In this document: positions 8,284 to 13,042 of the stretch, piece by piece
Numbering within the stretch: position 1 is the first letter of the stretch
Layout: every line of letters begins with the position of its first letter
Source of the DNA: Deinococcus detaillensis
GTDB lineage: Bacteria > Deinococcota > Deinococci > Deinococcales > Deinococcaceae
Length of the DNA stretch: 21,584 nt
Reading direction: 5' to 3'
Assembly: GCF_007280555.1 (NCBI RefSeq)
Contig: NZ_VKDB01000036.1
Location: 1 to 21,584, forward strand
Notes under the pieces: generated by a model
The model's database searches: none
Seen by the model: the letters and a program-made list of their open reading frames with translations, nothing else
What the model was told of the DNA's origin: nothing
Program-made: the position numbers and the translations under genes

Positions 8284-8673
8284 TCAAGCAGTGGATTGAG
8301 TTGCTGCCTCGAAACGCTGCACAGCCTCTTCCAACGGCGTCCGACCCTGAGCGATGTTCAGCGTCAGGTCGAAGAGGTCGTCCAGACTCAGGGTGAGGCG
8401 CAGCTCATGCATGGCCAGCCACACCAGGGCGCAGCTCAAAGCGGTCCGTTTGTTGGCATCGACGAAGGCGTGAGCCCGTGAGACGTAATAAAGGTAAGCC
8501 GCCGCTTGAGCGGGCACGCTGGGGAATCGGCGCTGCCCGAAGATCTCCTGAGTCGGCTGCGCCAATGCACTTTCAAGCAGACTGAGTTCCCGCAATCCCG
8601 TCCCGCCCCCATAGTTCGTGAGCTGACGCTCGTGAAGGTCAATGACTTCTGCGAGCGTCAACCCTTCAGGCAT
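8284..8673 (-). CDS. doc: Doc-family (Fic fold) toxin of a type II TA module
   Basis: This 129-residue protein carries the Doc motif H68-A-F-V-D72-A-N74-K-R76, the short Fic-fold signature with which Doc toxins phosphorylate EF-Tu and stop translation. The N-terminal LTLAEVIDLHERQL and GLRELSLLESALAQP blocks and the downstream LSCALVWLAMHE helix are also Doc-like. Length fits Doc (about 125 aa). I favour ATG 8673 over 8706: it overlaps the antitoxin stop by eight bases (ATGCCTGA), the usual translational coupling, and longer versions would only add a non-conserved tail. It is encoded after its antitoxin and is presumably autoregulated by the complex. The active-site motif looks intact. Confidence 0.9.
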   Translation of the reverse strand: MPEGLTLAEVIDLHERQLTNYGGGTGLRELSLLESALAQPTQEIFGQRRFPSVPAQAAAYLYYVSRAHAFVDANKRTALSCALVWLAMHELRLTLSLDDLFDLTLNIAQGRTPLEEAVQRFEAATQSTA

Positions 8674-8908
8674 CCGCCAGCCGCCGGAAGAGGTCATCGT
8701 ATTCACTCAAGATCTGGTCTCGGGCCGCCGCGAACTTCGCCTGGCGCTCGAGCTGGGCGGGAAGAGTGGCGGTCTGGGCGGGCGTGATGACGATGGCGTT
8801 GCCCTGAATCTCGATCTCCACCTCACTGCCGATGCCGGTCAGTTCCTTCATCTCCCTGGTGATGACGAGCGCTTCACTGTTGCCGAGTCTGGAGAGGGTC
8901 TTTCGCAT
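8666..8908 (-). CDS. AbrB/MazE-type antitoxin partner of Doc
   Basis: This 80-residue protein has a swapped-hairpin AbrB/SpoVT DNA-binding domain at residues 1-45. RKTLSRLGNSEALVITREM and IGSEVEIEIQGNAIVITP show the two characteristic strand pairs. A charged C-terminal tail (about residues 50-80, RQAKFAAARDQILSEYDDLF) is expected to wrap the toxin. It should repress its own promoter and neutralise Doc. Doc toxins are best known with Phd antitoxins; this is the AbrB-Doc variant. The start at 8908 has TATACT 5 bp upstream, suggesting a leaderless message. The promoter overlaps the end of a decayed plus-strand gene fragment beginning near 8935. Confidence 0.88.
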   Translation of the reverse strand: MRKTLSRLGNSEALVITREMKELTGIGSEVEIEIQGNAIVITPAQTATLPAQLERQAKFAAARDQILSEYDDLFRRLADA

Positions 8909-8913
8909 CCCTG

Positions 8914-8919
8914 AGTATA
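8914..8919 (-). promoter_or_regulatory. -10 element TATACT of the AbrB-Doc operon
   Basis: TATACT read on the minus strand lies five bases (CAGGG) before the antitoxin ATG. It is a near-consensus -10 placed for leaderless transcription. No clear -35 hexamer is seen at 16-18 bp. Confidence 0.5.
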
Positions 8920-8934
8920 ACGCTGTTCGTACAT

Positions 8935-9045
8935 CAATTCGGTTTTGGTCTCAAAGTGATACGCAATCTGGATCTCCTGATGGCCCACGCTGTCGAGTCT
9001 GCTGCCGCAAATACGCCGATGCTGGAATTCAAGGGTGTGCGTTGA
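8935..9045 (+). pseudogene. Fragment of the HicB-like HTH gene (copy 1)
   Basis: In one plus-strand frame this stretch reads FGFGLKVIRNLDLLMAHAVE, continuing SAAANTPMLEF and stopping with TGA at 9043-9045. It aligns without gaps to the middle of the gene at 10334-10756 (GFDLKVMRDLEALIT-stop-AVETAAPGTNVLEF). Both the N-terminal strand region and the C-terminal HTH are missing, so this is a relic. At the position where the later copy has its amber stop, this copy has His (CAC). There is no start codon or promoter. It lies between two divergent intact genes, with its beginning close to the antitoxin promoter. Confidence 0.55.
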
Positions 9046-9144
9046 GATTGCGGCTCTCAAGTGACCCGGCCACTCGGAACACGACCATCCACGGTGACTT
9101 CATGGAGATCACGTGTCACTTATCCAGGCAGGCAAGCCGCAACG

Positions 9145-9150
9145 TAACGT
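9145..9150 (+). promoter_or_regulatory. -10 element TAACGT of the diguanylate cyclase gene
   Basis: TAACGT is followed by exactly six bases (GAGTGA) and then the ATG at 9157. This is the same leaderless layout as at other genes of the window, and it decides the start. It only loosely matches the -10 consensus. Confidence 0.4.
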
Positions 9151-9156
9151 GAGTGA

Positions 9157-9984
9157 ATGTGGAGCCGAGCAGATCACGAAGCGCTGTTGTTGACTCTCGC
9201 GGTCGCCGAGTCTCAACAGCAGCTCGTGGATCAGCTGGTACAAGGTTCCGTCAAAGCACTGACGGGAGTCACGCTGTGGCGTCAGGAGGACGGAACACTG
9301 GCGTTGCAGAGCTGGTCCGGCACGGTGCAAGAAGAGGGTAAGCCCGTTCCCTTGCCAGGTGCGCCGAATTACCGGCTGGGATGGACGCCGGAAGCACCAC
9401 TGCCCGCCTCGGTTCAAGCCATGCTCGGGTTGAGACTGCTGTACCTGGACGCCCTGAATGAGAAGCTGGAGTTGAGTGATCAGCTGTCGACGCTTCATCA
9501 CGCCGCCCTGACCGACCCGCTGACCGGGCTGGGCAATCGGCGTGCTTTTGACGCGGATCTCGAAGCGTCAGAAGCGGCACACGAGGACTTTGGTGTGGTC
9601 TTCATTGACCTGAACGGGTTCAAAGCGCTGAACGACAAGTTCGGACACGCGCTGGGCGACTCGCTTCTGCGGGGCTATGGAGTCTGGCTCTCGCGCGTGA
9701 CTCATGAACGCGCTCAGGTCTACCGCCTGGGAGGCGATGAGTTCGTCGTCCTGGTGCATCACACGGTGCTGTCGCCGGAAGCGTTCTCCATCTGGGCAAT
9801 GGAGCGGCTGCAAATTCCCTTCGTCGATGATGTGAGTGCAGCAATCGGGATCGCGTGGCGGCATGAGTGTGAGAATGTCCGGGCGGTATTGAGTCTGGCG
9901 GATCAGCGGATGTATGCGGTCAAGAAAGCCGACGCTCCTACGACGGCCACTCAGGAACGTCGCCGTTTCCGCACGTCAACTTGA
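9157..9984 (+). CDS. GGDEF-domain diguanylate cyclase
   Basis: This 275-residue protein should make cyclic di-GMP from two GTP. The GGDEF domain covers about residues 118-262. It opens with LTDPLTGLGNRRAF, has the metal-site FIDLNGFKALNDKFGHALGD, and carries an intact GGDEF at residues 192-196 (YRLGGDEFVVLV). The inhibitory I-site RxxD five residues upstream is absent (HERA in its place), so product inhibition by that route is not expected. Residues 1-115 form a small N-terminal region with no transmembrane helix. It has alternating helix and strand character (LVDQLVQGSVKALTGVTLWR, SVQAMLGLRLLYLDALNEKL) and might be a reduced GAF-like sensor or a coiled-coil linker. Soluble and monocistronic; its signal is unknown. 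Confidence 0.9.
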   Translation: MWSRADHEALLLTLAVAESQQQLVDQLVQGSVKALTGVTLWRQEDGTLALQSWSGTVQEEGKPVPLPGAPNYRLGWTPEAPLPASVQAMLGLRLLYLDALNEKLELSDQLSTLHHAALTDPLTGLGNRRAFDADLEASEAAHEDFGVVFIDLNGFKALNDKFGHALGDSLLRGYGVWLSRVTHERAQVYRLGGDEFVVLVHHTVLSPEAFSIWAMERLQIPFVDDVSAAIGIAWRHECENVRAVLSLADQRMYAVKKADAPTTATQERRRFRTST

Positions 9985-10022
9985 ACCCTTGTGGCACGAG
10001 TAGCCGAGCAGTAAACCTGCTG

Positions 10023-10065
10023 GGTAAGAAGGAACTGACTCCGATCTCAAAGTGATGCGCGATCT
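10023..10065 (+). pseudogene. Short fragment of the HicB-like HTH gene (copy 2)
   Basis: Bases 10039-10067 match 10432-10460 of the downstream gene at 25 of 29 positions and encode SDLKVMRDL, against FDLKVMRDL in that gene. It matches copy 1 near 8950 even better: 21 of 23 bases over TCTCAAAGTGAT and its continuation. The similarity stops exactly at the left terminal inverted repeat of the MITE-like element. Upstream the frame is broken by TAA. It is the left flank of the insertion. Confidence 0.45.
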
Positions 10066-10100
10066 GGGGTCAAGACACGATCCTAGAATTTTTGTATGCC
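10066..10100 (+). repeat. Left terminal inverted repeat of the MITE-like element
   Basis: Thirty-five bases beginning GGGGTCAAGACACGAT, then a five-base variable block (CCTAG), then AATTTTTGTATGCC. It pairs with 10284-10318. Confidence 0.7.
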
Positions 10101-10283
10101 AAGAGCCTGCGTCACAATTGAAGGTGCCAGTTCTAAACAGGGGAAAACATCGTGTTCATCGTCCTTTCCACCTGTCCCAAATGAAGGAAGGTTCTTTTGA
10201 GACAGAGTGCGTGCTTCACCTCGTGGGTACACATTACCTGTCAAGGTTTACCGAGAACGCGTGTGGGACAGCATTTTTTTCTT

Positions 10284-10318
10284 AGCGTACAAAAATTTCA
10301 AAATCGTGTCTTGACCCC
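10284..10318 (-). repeat. Right terminal inverted repeat of the MITE-like element
   Basis: Read on the minus strand it begins GGGGTCAAGACACGAT, then TTTGA, then AATTTTTGTACGCT. It differs from the left repeat at six of 35 positions. The ribosome binding site of the next gene (AAAGGAGG) starts three bases beyond the outer edge. Confidence 0.7.
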
Positions 10319-10333
10319 TGAAAGGAGGCACAG

Positions 10334-10756
10334 ATGCAGCAGCCTACGATGTACTCCACAAAGCAGCGCGGCATCGAGATCACCGTATCCGGTGTGCCGA
10401 CCACATTCAGCGGCGACGGTGAGAAACTCGGCTTCGACCTCAAAGTCATGCGTGATCTGGAAGCTCTGATCACCTAGGCGGTCGAGACCGCTGCGCCGGG
10501 CACGAACGTGCTGGAATTTCAGTACCTCCCGCTTGCGCCTGCACCCGATCCGGTCAGCCTGGAATTGCGGCGGGCCCTGCGGCTGCGGCGGATGAGTAGC
10601 GCTCAGGTGGCCCAGCGACTCGGCGTGACACCGCCGGTGGTATCACGCTGGCTCAGTCCCGATTACCACGCTCACGGCATGGAAGCATTGAGACGCCTGG
10701 CCGAGGTGTTGGAGATGGACGTGGAAGTGCGGCTCGTGCCGAAACGCCCAGCTTGA
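10334..10756 (+). pseudogene. HicB-like HTH protein gene interrupted by an amber stop (copy 3)
   Basis: ATG 10334 follows an ideal ribosome binding site (AAAGGAGG, 10321-10328). It reads 47 codons to TAG at 10475-10477, then the same frame continues uninterrupted to TGA at 10756. Joined, it would be about 140 residues. The N-terminal part is strand-rich (GIEITVSGVPTTFSGDGEKL) and the middle part reads FDLKVMRDLEALI and AVETAAPGTNVLEF. The C-terminal part is an XRE-like HTH: MSSAQVAQRLGVTPPVVSRW, then a helix ending EMDVEVRLVPK. That layout recalls HicB antitoxins. One transition, CAG to TAG, would explain the stop, and copy 1 has a sense codon there. Re-initiation at GTG 10508 could still make an 82-residue HTH protein. 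No HicA toxin is adjacent. Confidence 0.65.
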
Positions 10757-11027
10757 TTGATGTCTGCGTCGTTCTGAACGTCTGAGCGAACCTTCTACAG
10801 GAGGTGTGCGCCCCGGCTGTTTCCATTCATACCAAAGCGCAGTAAGACGAGACGCTCGCCGTCTTCGAAGCGGCATGGCAGGTCAGACCAACTATCCCCT
10901 GGGCAGCCTGTTCGAGCTGCTGCGTGACCGGTTCGCGGCTTACGCAGAGCGCACCTGGATGCGGCCCACGCTCTCACACTGTACTCTACTTCTGTTCATC
11001 CGGAAGAACGGATGATGGATTGATTCC
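10757..11027. other. Spacer with no firm gene; upstream region of the ArsR gene
   Basis: A 47-codon plus-strand frame from ATG 10875 to TGA 11015 encodes a plausible-looking peptide (LGSLFELLRDRFAAYAERTW). It has no ribosome binding site, no -10 at leaderless distance and no family I know; it may be a gene remnant. TACTCT at 10982-10987 is a candidate -10 for the ArsR transcript, just before the inverted repeat listed separately. Confidence 0.35.
10996..11015. promoter_or_regulatory. Candidate ArsR operator, inverted repeat TCATCCG-N6-CGGATGA
   Basis: A perfect 7-bp inverted repeat with a 6-bp spacer ends 12 bp before the ArsR start codon, just after the candidate -10 TACTCT (10982-10987). 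The position suits autorepression. The sequence is not the TGAA-N6-TTCA type seen at 12953 and 13014, so binding by this ArsR is only a guess. Confidence 0.35.
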
Positions 11028-11393
11028 ATGCAGCACCATCCCATCCCAGAACATCCCGATCCAGGCGACCTGACGCGGGTCACCGAGATCTTCAAGACCC
11101 TGTCCGAATCCATCCGGGTGCAGCTCGTTCTGCTGCTGCTTCAGGGCGAACGCAGTGTAACCGGACTCGTCGACGCCCTGGGGCAACCGCAGAGCACCGT
11201 CAGCCGTCACCTCGCGCTTCTACGCAGCGCTCAGGTCGTCAAGACCCGCCGCGAGGCCACGCACATCTACTACCGACTCGCCGACGCTCACGTCGCGCAG
11301 CTGGTCCAGCAGGCATTCAGCCACGCCCAGCATGAGCGTCTCGGCCTTCCAGACCACGTCCTTCCGAACCCACTGATCGGAAGTGTCCATTGA
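11028..11393 (+). CDS. ArsR/SmtB family metal sensor, CzrA-type alpha-5 zinc site
   Basis: This 121-residue winged-helix repressor is dimeric in its family and releases DNA when it binds metal. The HTH is in SVTGLVDALGQPQSTVSRHLALLRSAQVV, cited in outline. In the last helix Asp86, His88, His99 and His102 have exactly the 0/+2/+13/+16 spacing of the CzrA alpha-5 Zn(II)/Co(II) site (Asp84, His86, His97, His100). There is no cysteine pair in the recognition helix, so arsenic or cadmium thiolate sensing is unlikely. The His-rich N-terminus (MQHHPIPEHPDP) might also bind metal. It lies directly upstream of an MFS transporter and 2 kb from the P-type ATPase. It is the best candidate to bind the SmtB-like operators at 12953 and 13014, alongside CadC. 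Confidence 0.9.
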   Translation: MQHHPIPEHPDPGDLTRVTEIFKTLSESIRVQLVLLLLQGERSVTGLVDALGQPQSTVSRHLALLRSAQVVKTRREATHIYYRLADAHVAQLVQQAFSHAQHERLGLPDHVLPNPLIGSVH

Positions 11394-11404
11394 ACGCTCC
11401 GCCG

Positions 11405-12624
11405 ATGTTCACTGCGCTGCGCAATCCCCGATTTGCCCATCTGTATGCTGCACAGACAGTCAGATCGGCGACGCACTCACCTGGGTGGGACTCGCGCTCC
11501 TAGCCTACCAGTTGACCAGCGGCAAGAATGCCGCCGTGGTGCTGGGGGCTGCCCTGACGCTGCGGGTTCTCGCCTTCGTGGTTTTCAGTCCATTGGCTGG
11601 GGTGATCGCCGACCGCATCAACCGCAAATGGTTGCTGGTCGGGTGTGATTTCGGGCGAATGCTGGTGATCGGCCTGCTGCCGTTTGTTCATGCCGTCTGG
11701 CAGGTGTACGTGCTGATGTTTCTGGTCAACGCGCTGACAGCCTTCTTCACGCCTACCAATCAGGCGACCGTTCCGCTGGTCGTCGGGCAGGAAGATAGCG
11801 GTCCAGCGTTCGCCCTCTCGAGCGCGACCACCGAACTGATCAACATTATCGGCCCTGGACTGGCGGGCGTCGTGGCCGCCCTCCTGGGAGGGCGGAATCT
11901 ATTCTTCGTAGATGCTGTCAGCTTCCTTCTGTCGGGCCTGCTCATCCTGACGCTGCCAGCACTGAAGGCTGAGCAGGGCGAAGTGCAGCGCAGCACTTGG
12001 CAGGGAATCCGGAACGGCACTGCCCGACTATGGCGTGACCCGCCCATCCGCTTCGCCCTGCTGCTGGAACTGGTGGCGGCCGTCACAGGAGCGCTCATTC
12101 TGGTGGATACCGTTAACCGGATCCAGGGTGACCTGCGACTAAGCGAATCGACCTATGGCTGGGTAATGGCCGCGTACGGGCTGGGAGCGACGCTGGCGTC
12201 TCTCGTAGTGGGCTTCGTTGGGAAACGCTGGCCCCGCACGCGGTTCATCCTATTGGGTGCGCTGATGACAAGCGTAGCAGTGCTGCCAGCCAATGTCGCA
12301 CCTCTTCTGGCCATCCTGGCTTTGTGGCTGCTCGCTGGGATCGGTCAGAACTGGGTAAATCTGCCAGCCGAGACGCTGCTGGCAGAACGAACCGAGGAAG
12401 CTGCACAGGGTAGGGTCTACGGCGCACACTTCGCGTGGAGTCATCTCTGGTATGCCTTTGCCTACCCACTGGCCGGGTTCCTGGGAACCCGGTTGCCACA
12501 CCAGGACTTCCTGATCGGCGGTGGCATTGCGCTGGTCTTGTTGGCCATCGTTGTTGTGCTGCTGCGCCCCCGAACTGAAGATCAGCCAGCGACGTCAATA
12601 GTCTCAACATCAGAATCTACTTAG
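11405..12624 (+). pseudogene. MFS transporter (MFS_3 type) with a frameshift near its 5' end
   Basis: ATG 11405, 11 nt after the ArsR stop, opens a typical MFS start (MFTALRNPRFAHLYAAQTV). That frame then derails near 11463. The normal continuation (IGDALTWVGLALLAYQLTSG) resumes at 11464 in another frame and runs to TAG 12624. The expected join is QTVSLIGDALTW; about four bases after CAG appear lost. The alternative GTG start at 11383 would give an implausible cysteine-rich N-terminus. The body keeps 11-12 helices and the loop 2-3 motif LAGVIADRINRKWLL, with NALTAFFTPTNQATVP, resembling the EntS-like MFS_3 exporters. Function would be efflux under ArsR control. It may be a true loss or a sequencing error. 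Confidence 0.75.
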
Positions 12625-12674
12625 CGCCATTTTCCGTTTCAACTCTCGTGGAACATTCTGTACGCGTTGCGGAT

Positions 12675-12920
12675 TTACTGGCGGTGCTCGGGATGAGGAT
12701 CTTCGCTGAGCCACTGCTGGTGGACCTGTTCGTGGCTGAGCTTGAGGTGAACATGCTCGTCGACGTGATCGATGGCGCTCAGCGGCAGCCAGTGGTGGGT
12801 GCTGGAGTCGTCCTTGGTCAGCTTGATGTAGTCCCCGTCGACCTTGTCGACTTCGCCGTGGTTCATTCCGTCGGCGCATTTCACGGGCATGTGTTCTCTG
12901 ATCTGGCTCTGCATGGTCAT
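12675..12920 (-). CDS. DUF2171 domain protein
   Basis: This 81-residue acidic/His-rich soluble protein matches the DUF2171 pattern: an SQIREHMPVKCADGMNHGEV opening, then VDGDYIKLTKDD, HHWLPLSAIDHVDEHVHL and a closing EQVHQQWLSE. The fold is PRC-barrel-like in related proteins; the biochemical role is unknown. ATG 12920 is chosen over the upstream start at 12995 because AGGAGG lies 7 nt before it. It is divergent from the metal P-type ATPase. An SmtB-like operator (12953-12968) sits 32 bp upstream of its start, so it may belong to the metal regulon. The clustered histidines (THHW, VDEHVHLKLSHEQVH) would suit metal binding, but that is not shown for the family. Confidence 0.85.
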   Translation of the reverse strand: MTMQSQIREHMPVKCADGMNHGEVDKVDGDYIKLTKDDSSTHHWLPLSAIDHVDEHVHLKLSHEQVHQQWLSEDPHPEHRQ

Positions 12921-12952
12921 GATGGTTCCTCCTGAGCCTTCACAGTAAAGGT

Positions 12953-12968
12953 CTGAATGCCTGCTCAG
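12953..12968. promoter_or_regulatory. SmtB/CzrA-like operator 1 (CTGAATGCCTGCTCAG)
   Basis: An imperfect inverted repeat of the TGAA-N6-(T/C)TCA-GAT type known for zinc-responsive ArsR/SmtB repressors. It matches operator 2 at 16 of 21 bases when extended to 12973. Immediately on its DUF2171 side the minus strand reads TTTACT, a possible -10 for that gene. Confidence 0.55.
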
Positions 12969-13006
12969 ATGTGAGCGTGTACAATGTGCCTTCATTACTG
13001 TCTATC

Positions 13007-13036
13007 TTTACACCTGAGTACTTGCTCAGATATACT
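13007..13036 (+). promoter_or_regulatory. Promoter of the metal ATPase operon (TTTACA-18-TATACT)
   Basis: The -35 TTTACA (13007-13012) and -10 TATACT (13031-13036) are separated by 18 bp. Six bases follow and then the ATG at 13043, predicting a leaderless message. It is the best promoter in the window. Confidence 0.65.
13014..13029. promoter_or_regulatory. SmtB/CzrA-like operator 2 inside the ATPase promoter
   Basis: CTGAGTACTTGCTCAG is a perfect 5-bp inverted repeat (CTGAG/CTCAG, 6-bp spacer) followed by ATATA. The core TGAG-N6-CTCA-GATA resembles the TGAA-N6-TTCA-GATA operators of SmtB and CzrA. It occupies the spacer between -35 and -10, so a bound repressor would block RNA polymerase directly. 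Confidence 0.6.
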
Positions 13037-13042
13037 TGCGTC

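Larger units (their letters stand above)
10066..10318. mobile_element. MITE-like non-autonomous element with 35-bp inverted termini
   Basis: The two ends are near-perfect inverted copies: 29 of 35 bases match, and the outermost 16 (GGGGTCAAGACACGAT) are identical. The total length is 253 bp. The interior is AT-richer than the flanking genes and shows no transposase motif; the 77-residue plus-strand frame crossing it has no recognisable family features. This is the anatomy of a transposase-less miniature element mobilised in trans. No target-site duplication is visible: the left flank ends GCGATCT and the right begins TGAAAGG. Either the duplication has decayed or one flank was rearranged. The outer two G residues on the left also match the flanking gene fragment. 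The parental IS family cannot be named from sequence alone. Confidence 0.7.

Noticed and set aside
10052..10285. A 77-codon frame through the MITE-like element
   Set aside because: Starts in the gene fragment, runs through both inverted termini, and shows no transposase signature or start signal.
10993..11006. A 14-base identity (TGTTCATCCGGAAG) with the CadC coding sequence near 17243
   Set aside because: One 14-base match is expected by chance in a window this size, and the reading frames around it do not align further.
10875..11015. A 47-codon ORF upstream of the ArsR gene
   Set aside because: No initiation signal and no recognisable motif; its stop overlaps the candidate operator.
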